DNA from: Bacteroidota bacterium
GTDB lineage: Bacteria > Bacteroidota > Bacteroidia > Chitinophagales > Chitinophagaceae
Direction: 5' to 3'
NCBI GenBank assembly: GCA_947460595.1
Contig: CANHGS010000009.1
Span: 1-64,000 of the forward strand
Length of the DNA stretch: 64,000 nucleotides
Position 1 is the first letter of the stretch, and each line of letters starts with the position of its first letter. The notes below the pieces were generated by a model. The model saw only the letters and a list, made by a program, of their open reading frames with translations, was not told the DNA's origin and ran no database searches. The position numbers were made by a program, and so were the translations under genes. Shown piece by piece: positions 26,258-36,430 of this stretch.

Positions 26258-27679
26258 CTATTGTACCTTACCAGGCGCTCGCCTATTTTTTCCGGCATTT
26301 TTGGTTAGTTCATCACCTAGGTCTTCGCGGGCTTCTGAAGCTATTTTATTGAGCATTGCTAAAACTTCTGGTAAGCTCTTACTCAAGTCATATCGTTCTC
26401 CGGGATCACGTCTTAAATCAAACAGCCCACCTTCAAAAGCAAAATTTTCATTGGCTTTTCCTGGAACACCATCCTTACCTGGTGCAAACCCTTCATAGGA
26501 TCTACCCGGATGTGGGAAGACCAATTTGTATTGCTCATTGCGAACAGCTTCTAAATTGTTGGCACGATAGTAATAGAGAAAACTTTTTCTAGGTGCTGCT
26601 GACGCGTCTCCTTTAAGTAGTGGTAAAATATTCACCCCATCAATTTTGTTTTTGGGTAGTTCAGACTGGGTAATGGCAGCAATGGTTGGTAGTAAATCTA
26701 TCTCAGATGCCAATTGATTCATCACCAATCCGGCAGGTACTACTCCCTTCCAAGCCATTAAGCAGGGAACACGTTGACCACCTTCCCAAGAAGTTCCCTT
26801 GCCCTCGCGCAAGCCACCAGCACTGCCTGCGTGATTGCCATAGTTTAACCAAGGGCCATTATCAGAAGTGACAACCAACAAAGTATTTTCTTCCAATTTT
26901 AAAGCTTTGAGGGTTTGTCTGATCTGCCCAATACTCCAATCTAGTTCCATCATCACATCACCATACAATCCCTGTTTTGACTTGCCCTTGAATTTGCTAG
27001 AAACCGCCATGGGCACGTGAGGTAGCGGATGCGCTAAGTAAACAAAAAAGGGTTTTTGCTTATTCTCTTTAATAAATGCTATAGTTTTTTCTGTGAAATC
27101 CGTTGTGAATTTGGTACTATCGGGATTAGTAAGAATGGTTTTATCTCCTTCAATAAGCGGTAATGGGGGATAGTAATTTTTCACATTGGGGTGATTAGGT
27201 ACCATATCGTGTGAATAAGGAATCCCATAGAAATAATCAAAACCTTGATGCGTAGGTAAGAATGGCGTTAGGTGCCCCAAATGCCATTTGCCAAATGCTG
27301 CTGTGGTATAACCATTAGCCTGGAGCATTTCTGCCAAAGTTGTCTCATCCGGGTTAATGCCCGTTTTACTGGTATGATCCAAAGCCCCACTAAATCCAAT
27401 TCTATTTGGGTAGCATCCTGTCAACAATCCAGCTCTAGAAGCGGAACAAACAGCTTGTGCGGAATAGAACTGGCTAAAAAAAACACCTTCTTTTGCCAGC
27501 TGATCCATTTGAGGTGTTTGATAACCAGTAGCACCTGTAATACCCAAATCACCGAAACCCAGATCGTCAAAATTGACAATAATAATATTGGGTTTAGATT
27601 TACTAGCCGTTTTTTCTGAACCAGCAAATGCTTTGATGAAAACTAGTACAGCTATACAACTGATTAATATTTTTTTCAT
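26258..27679 (-). CDS. Sulfatase, family S1 (arylsulfatase type), secreted
   Basis: 473 aa from the ATG at 27679, which opens a signal peptide (MKKILISCIAVLVFIKAFAG). Metal-binding NFDDLGFGDLG (36-46), formylglycine motif CSASR (78-82, fitting C-x-P/A-x-R), GKWHLGH, SDNGPW and FYLAHPLPHVP-like features are all present. It should hydrolyse sulfate esters from carbohydrates after activation by a formylglycine-generating enzyme, which is not in this window. Divergent from susC and inside the polysaccharide locus, so a sulfated glycan is the likely substrate. Confidence 0.92.
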   Translation of the reverse strand: MKKILISCIAVLVFIKAFAGSEKTASKSKPNIIIVNFDDLGFGDLGITGATGYQTPQMDQLAKEGVFFSQFYSAQAVCSASRAGLLTGCYPNRIGFSGALDHTSKTGINPDETTLAEMLQANGYTTAAFGKWHLGHLTPFLPTHQGFDYFYGIPYSHDMVPNHPNVKNYYPPLPLIEGDKTILTNPDSTKFTTDFTEKTIAFIKENKQKPFFVYLAHPLPHVPMAVSSKFKGKSKQGLYGDVMMELDWSIGQIRQTLKALKLEENTLLVVTSDNGPWLNYGNHAGSAGGLREGKGTSWEGGQRVPCLMAWKGVVPAGLVMNQLASEIDLLPTIAAITQSELPKNKIDGVNILPLLKGDASAAPRKSFLYYYRANNLEAVRNEQYKLVFPHPGRSYEGFAPGKDGVPGKANENFAFEGGLFDLRRDPGERYDLSKSLPEVLAMLNKIASEAREDLGDELTKNAGKNRRAPGKVQ

Positions 27680-27802
27680 ATCGTTATTTTTTGGGCAGTC
27701 TAAAAATAATGACAATGTAGTTGTCTTCTAAATATATAGACTACTAGCGTCCTGTATCACTAACAAAATAGTCTTTCCTTTTTAAAAAATTGCAAATCCT
27801 TT

Positions 27803-27832
27803 TTTGTGCAAACGGTTGCGCTATTATATCTG
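27803..27832 (+). promoter_or_regulatory. Putative susC promoter with LacI-type operator
   Basis: A TTTG element (27803-27806) and TATATCTG (27825-27832) are 18 bp apart, fitting the Bacteroidota -33/-7 pattern TTTG ... TAnnTTTG except for one base. Between them lies GCAAACGGTTGC (27808-27819), a near-palindrome around CG with arms GCAA/TTGC, the usual LacI-family operator form. Repressor binding there would block the promoter. Inferred, not shown. Confidence 0.5.
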
Positions 27833-27871
27833 GATTTCAAATGATAATTTAAAGCATATAAACGCCAAACC

Positions 27872-30800
27872 ATGTTTGAAAAAACTTACCAAAAACTGCT
27901 TATTGCCATTGTTGTTGTCTTGCTTTTTGCAAGTCAGGCCATGGCACAAACCTTAGTAAAGGGAACCATTCGTTCCTCAGTTGACCAATCCCCCATAGAA
28001 GGGGCATCCGTTTTGGTCAAGGGCTCCAAAACCGGTACCCAAACCAATGCTGCAGGCCAATTTAGCCTAAGTGCTAAACCTACTGACCAACTAGTAATTA
28101 GCTCTGTGGGTTTTGCTAGTAGCACTGTAAATATGTCTGACATCTCAGGTGCCTTAGACCTACAACTAGTACCCAGTAAATCAGAACTAGAAGACGTTGT
28201 GGTGGTGGGATATGGTGCCCAGAAAAAGATTACCATGACCAGTTCTGTATCTCAAATTAAAGGTGCAGAACTTACCAGAAGACCAGTATCCAACCTGCAA
28301 CAAGCATTACAAGGTCAGGCTGCAGGATTAACCGTACTTGATAGAGGTGGTGAACCAGGAAGAACTTCTGCTACCATGCGTATCAGGGGTACCACTACTT
28401 TTAGTGGCAATAGCTCAGGTAATAGTTCTCCGCTTATTATTGTAGACGGGGTTGAACAAACATTTTTCAACTTAAACCCTGAAGATGTTGAAACCATCTC
28501 CGTATTAAAAGATGCTTCTTCAACAGCTATTTATGGTTCAAGAGCTGCTAATGGCGTTATCCTTGTTACTACTAAAAGAGGTAGTGCGGGAAAAACTACT
28601 GTAACCTATAATGGATATTTTGCGATGCAGAATAGTACCAATGATCCAGTTCAAATGGAATTGGAAACCTATATGCGCTATCAAGTATTGGCCTATACCA
28701 ATTCTGGATTAACTATTCCAGCGCGCTTTCAAGAATCTAGTATCCAAGCTTGGGTTAGTGCAACCGATAGAAATAAATATCCGTTGCCAAATATTTGGTT
28801 TCAAAATGTTTTGAGATCTGCCCCTCAATACAGCCATAATATATCTATTAGTGGTGGTGGAGAAAATAGCAGAACCAGGGTGAGTTTGCGTTCCTCTGGT
28901 CAAGACGGCATTGCACCAGGTTATGATGCATCTATTCGGGAAATGAGGGTGAACAATGACTTGAAAATTTCTGACAAATTGAAACTAAGTACTGACATGA
29001 ACTATCGTTTCAATTATTCAAACAGTCCCTATCGCGGAGACGCATTTAACTTTTTTTTACATGGATCTCTCTGGACCGCTCCAAAATATGATGATGGAAC
29101 TTATGGCTTAAGCCCTCAAAACAATAACCCATTAATGTTCTTAGAAAAATCGGGTTATAATAAAATTAGTACCCATTATTTGTACGGAACAGCCAAATTG
29201 GATTATGAAGTGGTGAAGAACCTTACGCTAACTGGTCAGCTTTCTGGTGTGTTTAACTACCAAGAACAAAAAGCGTATCAAAATGCTTATAGCAACAGAG
29301 ATGCCATTACAGGTGGTTCTTTAACCGTTGCCAATAATTTGCTTACAGAAGGTAGATCCAGATTTACAGAGTTGACTACCAATTTCTTGGCCAACTATCA
29401 AAAGACTATCAAGAAACATGAATTCAAAGGCTTGTTAGGTTTTTCTGAAATCTATAATAATGGCAATAGCATTTCTGCTTATCGTGAACGTTTTTATAAT
29501 AATGATATTCAGTCTTTGGGTCAAGGAACCAATGATGCCACTAAAAACAATGGTGGATCTGACTACGAATTTGGCTTGCGTTCATTCTTTGCAAGATTCA
29601 ACTATGCTTATGATAGCAAATACCTGTTAGAAGTAAATGGTAGGTATGACGGATCATCAAGGTTTGCTGCAGAAAACCAATATAGCTTTTTCCCCTCTTT
29701 TTCTGCCGCTTGGCGATTGTCTAGGGAGTCTTTCTTCCAAAAACTGAACTTACCGGTAAACGAATTAAAACTTCGTGGATCATGGGGACAAACAGGAAAC
29801 CAAACAGTGCCCTTGTATAGTTATTATTCCTCACTCTCTTCTGGTTCCTATACATTTGGAGGTACTGCAGTTACTTCTTTCTCTGCTACTTCTTTGGCAG
29901 ATAGGACCATTACTTGGGAAACCAATACACAGACCGATTTGGGAATTGATGGTACGCTGTTTAACAATCATTGGAATTTTAGCATTGACTATTACAAGAA
30001 AAGAACCGAGGGTATTTTATTAGCCCTGCCTCTTCCGGCGGTTATTGGATTTACTTCTTCTAATCAAAATGCAGGAATTATAGACAATAAGGGTTGGGAA
30101 TTTACCCTTGGGTACAAGAACAATAAGAATAAAGTACAGTATAGTTTTCTTGGAAATTTTGCCATCAGTACCAACAATGTGGTTGATTTGAAAGGCTCTG
30201 GTCCATTTATCTCTGGTTCAGACCTTGATCCAAGATATATTGTTGCAGAAGGTGTTCCCTTTAACTCACATTGGGGATATAAAACAGATGGTTATTTTCA
30301 AACTGCTTCTGAGATTGCCGCTTATCCAACCATTGCCACAGGTACAAAACCAGGTGACGTAAAATATGTTGATTTAAACAATGATGGAAAGATCAATGCA
30401 GACGACATGACGGTTATTGGAAATCCATTTCCAAAATTCACATTTGGTTTGAACAGTGAAGTAAGCTATCGCAATTTTAGTTTGAACATTTTCTTCCAAG
30501 GTGCGGCTAAAGTAGATACGCGCATTTCTGGCGCTTTAGCTGAGATGGGTATTTTTGAAGGATTTACGCATCAAATCTTTGCTGGAAACTATTGGACACC
30601 TACCAATACCAATGCCAAATTTCCATTGCCAAGAAAAAGTGATCAACGTAATGTAAATACATCTGATAGACAAATTATTGATGGGTCTTATTTGAGATTG
30701 AAAAACATTCAATTGACCTATACGCTTTCTCCATCAGTAAGTAAGAAATTGGGTATTAAAGGTGCCAATGTATATACTTCTGCTACCAACCTAGTAACCT

Positions 30801-30907
30801 TCTCTAAATTGAATGAGTGGAGCTTGGATCCAGAAGCAGAATCAGGAAGGGTCACTTATTTTCCACAAACCCGAATGGTAACCATTGGTGCTAATATCAA
30901 TTTCTAA
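27872..30907 (+). CDS. SusC/RagA-type TonB-dependent outer-membrane transporter
   Basis: 1011 aa. Signal peptide (ends AMAQ), carboxypeptidase-D regulatory-like domain ~26-105 (VKGTIRSSVDQSPIEGASVLVKGSKTGT in parts), TonB box EDVVVVGYG (~108-116), plug domain with LQQALQGQAAGL, MRIRGT, IVDGV and YGSRAANGVILVTTKRG, then a 22-strand-type barrel ending in Phe. It imports oligosaccharides with the SusD partner 17 bp downstream. Its length is normal for the family. The upstream region carries a LacI-type operator. Confidence 0.96.
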   Translation: MFEKTYQKLLIAIVVVLLFASQAMAQTLVKGTIRSSVDQSPIEGASVLVKGSKTGTQTNAAGQFSLSAKPTDQLVISSVGFASSTVNMSDISGALDLQLVPSKSELEDVVVVGYGAQKKITMTSSVSQIKGAELTRRPVSNLQQALQGQAAGLTVLDRGGEPGRTSATMRIRGTTTFSGNSSGNSSPLIIVDGVEQTFFNLNPEDVETISVLKDASSTAIYGSRAANGVILVTTKRGSAGKTTVTYNGYFAMQNSTNDPVQMELETYMRYQVLAYTNSGLTIPARFQESSIQAWVSATDRNKYPLPNIWFQNVLRSAPQYSHNISISGGGENSRTRVSLRSSGQDGIAPGYDASIREMRVNNDLKISDKLKLSTDMNYRFNYSNSPYRGDAFNFFLHGSLWTAPKYDDGTYGLSPQNNNPLMFLEKSGYNKISTHYLYGTAKLDYEVVKNLTLTGQLSGVFNYQEQKAYQNAYSNRDAITGGSLTVANNLLTEGRSRFTELTTNFLANYQKTIKKHEFKGLLGFSEIYNNGNSISAYRERFYNNDIQSLGQGTNDATKNNGGSDYEFGLRSFFARFNYAYDSKYLLEVNGRYDGSSRFAAENQYSFFPSFSAAWRLSRESFFQKLNLPVNELKLRGSWGQTGNQTVPLYSYYSSLSSGSYTFGGTAVTSFSATSLADRTITWETNTQTDLGIDGTLFNNHWNFSIDYYKKRTEGILLALPLPAVIGFTSSNQNAGIIDNKGWEFTLGYKNNKNKVQYSFLGNFAISTNNVVDLKGSGPFISGSDLDPRYIVAEGVPFNSHWGYKTDGYFQTASEIAAYPTIATGTKPGDVKYVDLNNDGKINADDMTVIGNPFPKFTFGLNSEVSYRNFSLNIFFQGAAKVDTRISGALAEMGIFEGFTHQIFAGNYWTPTNTNAKFPLPRKSDQRNVNTSDRQIIDGSYLRLKNIQLTYTLSPSVSKKLGIKGANVYTSATNLVTFSKLNEWSLDPEAESGRVTYFPQTRMVTIGANINF

Positions 30908-30924
30908 TCCCTAAATTATTTAAC

Positions 30925-32514
30925 ATGAAACAATATCAAACCTATATAGCCATCCTAGCTTTCTCAACACTAACAAGTTTGAGTGGATGCAAAAAGGCAG
31001 TGTTAGAAACATTGCCCAACGATAGAATTTCTTCAGAAATTTATTGGAAAACAGAATCAGATGCTAGATCAGCAGTGAATGCCATTTATCCAAGTTTAGA
31101 TGCGGTTAACCTCTTTAATCTAGAAGGAGTAACAGAAATTGGGCATACTAATACTACGTTTACAGCAGAATACAATATTGAAAATGGTACTTATGATGCA
31201 TCTCATTCCAGAATCCAAACTGAATGGACAGCTGGTTACAGAGGTATTTATTTGGCCAATTATTTGCTTGACAATATTGATAAAATAGTTACAACCAATA
31301 CAGCACTGATGAGTCAGTTTAAGGGGGAAGCCAGAACCTTAAGGGCTTATTTTTACACCAAGTTAGTAGGACTATATGGAGATGTTCCTTTGATTACTAC
31401 CAATATTAGTGCCGCTGATGGAAAAGTAATAACAAGAACTTCTGCTAAAACTGTTTGGGATTTTATTGATAAAGAATTAACGGAGGCCTCTGCGTTATTG
31501 CCCAATACTTATGCGGCTGCAGATAAAGGAAGAATTACCAAGGGAGCTGCTTTGGCTTTAAAGGCAAGAGCAAACTTGTGGGCAGGCAGGTATACCGATG
31601 CTGCTGCTGCGGCCAAACAAGTTATAGATCTTGGTGTGTACTCCTTGTTGCCTGAATATGGCAAACTCTTTAGTTTAGCAAGTGAAAATAGTGCGGAAGT
31701 AGTTTTAGACAAGCAATTTTTAACAGGTACCGTTACCCAAAATGCCTTTTCATTTATGGGGCCGTATAGCCAGAAAAGCTCAGGAAGTAATTTTGTGCCA
31801 ACAAAAATATTAGTGGATTTATTTCCTATGAAAAACGGAAAATCTATCACTGATCCAACTTCCGGTTTTGATCCTAAAAATCCCTATTTGAACAGAGACC
31901 CACGCTTACGCTTTACCAGTTATTTAGATGGAGATCCATTGCCAAGTGGTATTCTATTTAGACCAATTCCCGGAAGTGGTGGTGGAGACGAAATTGGAAA
32001 AACACAGTATAATACTACAACAGGTTTTTCTTTGAAAAAATATTGTAGCGCAGAAGACTTTGCAGCACCTGGTGCTTCAGGTTTGAACTTTATCTTGCTC
32101 CGTTATGCAGAAGTATTGCTGACCTATGCGGAAGCTAAAATTGAACTCAATCAAATTGATGCAACTGTATTTGATGCTATTAACAAAGTTAGAACTAGAA
32201 CTGATGTTGGATTACCAGCCTTGGCTAGTACTTTAACTCAAACTGAATTAAGGGCTGCAGTTCGTTTAGAACGCACCATTGAGTTAGCCTTTGAAGGATG
32301 GCATTTGTTTGATATTCGCAGATGGAAAACAGCTGAAACCCTAATGCCTGGTAAAGTATTTGGTCTTACCTATTATACAACTGCGGGAGCTCCTGTAGTA
32401 GTGGAAGTGCCAAGTGTTAATAAGGCATTCAGTGCTTCAAAACATTATCTATGGCCAGTACCTCAGAAAGAAAAAACGTTGAACCCAGCATTGGGCCAGA
32501 ACCCCGGATGGTAA
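30925..32514 (+). CDS. SusD/RagB-family glycan-binding lipoprotein
   Basis: 529 aa. Lipobox SGC (Cys22), PNDRISSEIYWKTESDARSAVNAIYPSL at the N-terminus and the TPR-like helices, plus the C-terminal RERTIELAFEGWHLFDIRRWK-type motif (here VRLERTIELAFEGWHLFD) and LWPVPQKE, all typical of SusD. It forms the surface lid of the SusC channel and binds the imported glycan. Directly follows susC in the same transcript and ends at a strong terminator. Confidence 0.96.
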   Translation: MKQYQTYIAILAFSTLTSLSGCKKAVLETLPNDRISSEIYWKTESDARSAVNAIYPSLDAVNLFNLEGVTEIGHTNTTFTAEYNIENGTYDASHSRIQTEWTAGYRGIYLANYLLDNIDKIVTTNTALMSQFKGEARTLRAYFYTKLVGLYGDVPLITTNISAADGKVITRTSAKTVWDFIDKELTEASALLPNTYAAADKGRITKGAALALKARANLWAGRYTDAAAAAKQVIDLGVYSLLPEYGKLFSLASENSAEVVLDKQFLTGTVTQNAFSFMGPYSQKSSGSNFVPTKILVDLFPMKNGKSITDPTSGFDPKNPYLNRDPRLRFTSYLDGDPLPSGILFRPIPGSGGGDEIGKTQYNTTTGFSLKKYCSAEDFAAPGASGLNFILLRYAEVLLTYAEAKIELNQIDATVFDAINKVRTRTDVGLPALASTLTQTELRAAVRLERTIELAFEGWHLFDIRRWKTAETLMPGKVFGLTYYTTAGAPVVVEVPSVNKAFSASKHYLWPVPQKEKTLNPALGQNPGW

Positions 32515-32533
32515 ACCTAAGATTGATTAAAAA

Positions 32534-32567
32534 AATAACCCCAGCTTGATAAGTTGGGGTTATTTTT
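32534..32567. terminator. Bidirectional intrinsic terminator
   Basis: Stem AATAACCCCA / TGGGGTTATT with A-run and T-run flanks, between the convergent susD and propeller paralogue 4 genes. Confidence 0.92.
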
Positions 32568-32577
32568 TTAGTAAATG

Positions 32578-35500
32578 TTAGAGTTGTATGGCGTCTAATT
32601 GCTTAGACTGATACAATTGATTATAGTCCTTAACAGCTTGTTTAATGACTTGTAATTTTTCTTTTTCATCAGCCCATTCTTTTTTAAGATCAGCTAGTCT
32701 TAGTTTTAGACCATTGGTAATTTTGGGATTGGGCGCATCGGCAAGATTTTTAATATTGAAAAATTCCGCATTGATTTTACTTGGCCAGTTGATTACATCC
32801 TGACCATTCTTGATCCTGCTTTCTACAATGTTTCCTTCCCAAGCATCTATGTTTTTAACCAATGCTTTTGCTTTGCTGACCAGACTATCTGCTTGTTTGT
32901 TGTCTTTGTACACCTCGGCATGTTGTTGTAATTGTTGTTTTACTTTTCTCAAGTCAATCACAGATTGGTGAATCTCACTAATAGATGCCGTAATGGTTTC
33001 TAAAATGGTTTGTTGCTCTTTCCAATCTGCATCGCTGGCGCTAATACCTGGATTGGGTAATACTTTAAATGCTACTTCTTTTACTGTTTTTTGATAGCTA
33101 AGCTTGGCGGTATAATTGCCTGGCGCAACAGCGTAGCCGCTATAGCTACCAAAAATATAGACGCCCTTTACATCAGGCGTAACAGTCTCAGCGCGAAAAT
33201 CCCATAGAAAACGATTATGCCCTTTCTCGGCAGATAATTTTTCTTTAGGCGCAGGTCCACCAGGATACTTACTGTATTTTTCATCTTCCTGATTAATATA
33301 GGTTCTGATGGTTTTACCAGTAGCATCAACGATACTTAAACTCACCGTATCTTTTTCTCCAATGGTAGGTAATATATAATCCAAGATTACGCCTTCTGGG
33401 GCATTCTGACCGGCACTGTAATTGGCTTCTGGTAATCCATTACCACCACCATATTTGTAACTGGCTTTTGGTTGAAAAAGTTGTAAGCTGGAATCTTTTA
33501 AATTGGCTGCACTTTGTTGAATAGCAGATAAATCATCTAAGATCCAAAAAGCACGACCCGCAGTAGCAGCAACTAAGTCATTGTCTCTAATCATTAAATC
33601 AGTTACAGGTACAATGGGCAGATTCAGTTGAAACTGTTGCCAGCTATTACCCGCGTCATTGGATAAATAAAAAGCTCTCTCAGCTCCTGCATACAAGATG
33701 TTCTTATTTTGTTTGTCTTCTCTGATGACTTTAATAAAATCATCTGCTTGAACCCCTTTGTTAATCTTGGTCCAAGTTTTGCCATAATCGGTTGTCTTGT
33801 AGGTATAAGAAGCATAATCATTCAATTTATACCTAGTAGCAGATACATAGGCAGTGCCTTTGTCAAAAGCTGACACTTCAATGCTATTGATTTGAGACTC
33901 TGGTAAACCAGCAGGAGTAACATTGGCCCAGGTCTTTCCCTCGTCACGGGTTAATTGTACAAATCCGCAATCACTTCCTGTCCAGAGTTCCCCTTTTGTG
34001 ATTGGTGATTCAGCCACATAGAAAATGGTATTGTAGTTTTCTCCACCAGCACCTTCATTGGTAAAAGGAATACCACCAGGTCCTTGTTTGGATTTTTCAT
34101 TGCGCGTTAAGTCCGGACTTATTAGATCCCAATTAGTTCCTGTATTAGTTGTTTTGAACAAAACATTCCCTGCATGATAGACCGTGTTGGGGTCATGCGC
34201 AGAAACTACAATCGGCGCATTCCAGTTAAATCTATATTTCATGTTCTTGGGTTCAATAGCCAAGTTCATGGTAGGATAAGCTTGAATGTTTTTGATCTCC
34301 CCATTCTTTCTATCTAGCAATTCAATATAACCCTGGTAGCAACCACCATATATATTTAAAGGATTGTTGGGGTCAAAGGCCAGGTAGGCCGATTCACAAC
34401 CAGGACCAAATGTCCAGTCCCTTTCTGTGAGGGCGCCAACATTATTTCGGCTGGCAATAATCACAGAACTATTGTCTTGTTGACCACCATATACTTTATA
34501 TGGGAATACATTGTCTGTGTTTACCCGATAGAATTGTGCCGTAGGTTGGTTCATGATACTTGACCATGACTTAGTTCTATCAAAACTAATTTCGGCACCG
34601 CCATCATCGGCCAAGCCAATAATATGATTAGCTGTTGGATGAATCCAAAAATCATGGGTATCGCCATGGGCAACTTTAACAGGTGCAAATGTTTTGCCCC
34701 CGTCAATGGAACGCATCACAGGTGCATTGAGAACATAGACCAAGTTTTCATTAACCGGATCAGCAAAGACTTTCATATAATACCAAGACCTGGAACAAAT
34801 GTCTTGGTTATTAGAAAGGAGTGACCAGGTTTTTCCCGCGTCATCGCTTCTATACAAACCAGACTTAGCTTTCTCTGTTTCTACAATAGCAAAAACCCGA
34901 TTGCTATTAGCCCTTGATACACTTACCCCAACCTTACCCATGGATGCTGGAAGACCACCAGCCAATTTGGTCCAAGTATTGCCTTCATCGGTTGATTTAT
35001 AAATAGCAGAACCAGGTCCACCGCTAGATACGGTCCAGGGGAAACGGCGGTGTTCCCAAGATGCCGCATAGAGCACGCGGGGATTATTCATATCCATGCT
35101 TAATGATGCAATACCCGTGCTGTCATTGATATACAGGGTGCGCTTCCAACTCAATCCCCCGTCGGTTGATTTATAAACACCGCGTTCATTGTTGTTGCCG
35201 TGTACGGTACCTTGTGCTGCTACAAAAACAATCTCAGGATTGTTAGGATGAATCACAACATCTGAAATATGTCTGGTTTTTTCTAAGCCTATATTTTTCC
35301 AGGTCTTGCCCGCATCGGTTGACTTATAAACGCCATCTCCATAACTGGTCATCACGCCACGTACTGCGTGTTCACCCGTTCCTACATAAACCACATTGGG
35401 GTCAGATTCTGAAACAGCAATGTCTCCAATAGATCCCACTTTGAAAAAACCATCAGAGATATTTTTCCAAGATCCACCACCGTCGTCGGTCATCCAAACC

Positions 35501-35724
35501 CCGCCACCGGTATAGCCCGCATAAAAGCGTTGGTCATTTTTCACTACACCAGAAACGGTATTGGCTCTTCCACCACGGAAGGGCCCAATATTGCGCCATT
35601 TGAGACCACCGTACATACTGTCTGGACTAGTGGTAACTACTGGCGCTGGCGCTACCTCTTTTTTCTTTTGTGCAGCAAGGGACAATGACAGACCCATTAG
35701 TCCTGCAAGGAAAAACTGTTTCAT
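32578..35724 (-). CDS. Secreted Asp-box (sortilin/Vps10-like) propeller protein, paralogue 4
   Basis: 1048 aa. Signal peptide MKQFFLAGLMGLSLSLAAQ. Opens [17 protein letters not shown], as in paralogue 2. Asp boxes include [54 protein letters not shown] and LSNDAGNSW. An Ig-like region with KGHNRFLWDFR and PGNYTAKLSYQK and a helical tail (ISEIHQSVIDLRKVKQQLQ) follow. It starts 24 bp after the ABC ATPase stop codon on the same strand, so it may be the fourth gene of that export operon. It also adjoins the Sus locus. No catalytic residues recognised. Confidence 0.87.
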   Translation of the reverse strand: MKQFFLAGLMGLSLSLAAQKKKEVAPAPVVTTSPDSMYGGLKWRNIGPFRGGRANTVSGVVKNDQRFYAGYTGGGVWMTDDGGGSWKNISDGFFKVGSIGDIAVSESDPNVVYVGTGEHAVRGVMTSYGDGVYKSTDAGKTWKNIGLEKTRHISDVVIHPNNPEIVFVAAQGTVHGNNNERGVYKSTDGGLSWKRTLYINDSTGIASLSMDMNNPRVLYAASWEHRRFPWTVSSGGPGSAIYKSTDEGNTWTKLAGGLPASMGKVGVSVSRANSNRVFAIVETEKAKSGLYRSDDAGKTWSLLSNNQDICSRSWYYMKVFADPVNENLVYVLNAPVMRSIDGGKTFAPVKVAHGDTHDFWIHPTANHIIGLADDGGAEISFDRTKSWSSIMNQPTAQFYRVNTDNVFPYKVYGGQQDNSSVIIASRNNVGALTERDWTFGPGCESAYLAFDPNNPLNIYGGCYQGYIELLDRKNGEIKNIQAYPTMNLAIEPKNMKYRFNWNAPIVVSAHDPNTVYHAGNVLFKTTNTGTNWDLISPDLTRNEKSKQGPGGIPFTNEGAGGENYNTIFYVAESPITKGELWTGSDCGFVQLTRDEGKTWANVTPAGLPESQINSIEVSAFDKGTAYVSATRYKLNDYASYTYKTTDYGKTWTKINKGVQADDFIKVIREDKQNKNILYAGAERAFYLSNDAGNSWQQFQLNLPIVPVTDLMIRDNDLVAATAGRAFWILDDLSAIQQSAANLKDSSLQLFQPKASYKYGGGNGLPEANYSAGQNAPEGVILDYILPTIGEKDTVSLSIVDATGKTIRTYINQEDEKYSKYPGGPAPKEKLSAEKGHNRFLWDFRAETVTPDVKGVYIFGSYSGYAVAPGNYTAKLSYQKTVKEVAFKVLPNPGISASDADWKEQQTILETITASISEIHQSVIDLRKVKQQLQQHAEVYKDNKQADSLVSKAKALVKNIDAWEGNIVESRIKNGQDVINWPSKINAEFFNIKNLADAPNPKITNGLKLRLADLKKEWADEKEKLQVIKQAVKDYNQLYQSKQLDAIQL

Positions 35725-35748
35725 ATAAAAAATTGAGGGATTAAGATA

Positions 35749-36429
35749 CTACATACGAATGATGTTACCATCTTCCATTTCAATGATTCTTTTGGTCTTT
35801 GCGGCAAACTCATTGTCGTGCGTTACAATCAATAAAGACTGATTGAACTCACTGGCTAGTTCCTGGAAAATATTGAACACAATTTCAGAATTCTTTTTGT
35901 CTAAATTACCCGTAGGCTCATCACCCATAATAATCAAAGGGTCATTAATTAGCGCTCGAGCAATAGCAACGCGCTGTTTTTGACCTCCAGATAATTGATT
36001 GGGATTTTTGAGGGCCTCATTGTCTATACCAAGAATTTTCAGTTTTTCCATGGCACGGTGCTCCACTTCTTTGTCTGAATACTTACCCAATTTTAGACCC
36101 GGGAGCATCACGTTTTTCAAAACAGAGAACTCATTAAGCAAGTAGTGGAACTGAAACACAAATCCAATTTTCTCATTGCGCACTTTGGCTAGTTCCGCTT
36201 CCTTTCTATTGCGCATGGCCACACCATCTATAAACAATTCCCCTTCATAATCCGTATCCATGGTGCTCAAAATATAGAGTAGGGTAGACTTACCACAACC
36301 AGATTTGCCAATCACAGAAACAAATTCAGATTGATTAATACTAAAGCTTATCTCTTTCAAAACCTGCACAGTTAGTGGGTCATGAAAGTATTTGGTAATT
36401 TTTTTGGCTTCTAGTATTAAATCGCTCAT
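35749..36429 (-). CDS. ABC transporter ATP-binding protein, MacB/LolD type
   Basis: 226 aa from the ATG at 36429; the longer reading would overlap the permease gene by 100 bp and adds a non-family hydrophobic leader. Walker A GKSGCGKST (41-49), signature LSGGQKQR, Walker B LIIMGDEPTG followed by NLD, and a His in VTHDNEFA. It energises the FtsX-like permease encoded just upstream (one-base gap between stop and start), so the pair works as a type VII/mechanotransmission-type exporter. Confidence 0.93.
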   Translation of the reverse strand: MSDLILEAKKITKYFHDPLTVQVLKEISFSINQSEFVSVIGKSGCGKSTLLYILSTMDTDYEGELFIDGVAMRNRKEAELAKVRNEKIGFVFQFHYLLNEFSVLKNVMLPGLKLGKYSDKEVEHRAMEKLKILGIDNEALKNPNQLSGGQKQRVAIARALINDPLIIMGDEPTGNLDKKNSEIVFNIFQELASEFNQSLLIVTHDNEFAAKTKRIIEMEDGNIIRM

Positions 36430-36430
36430 A

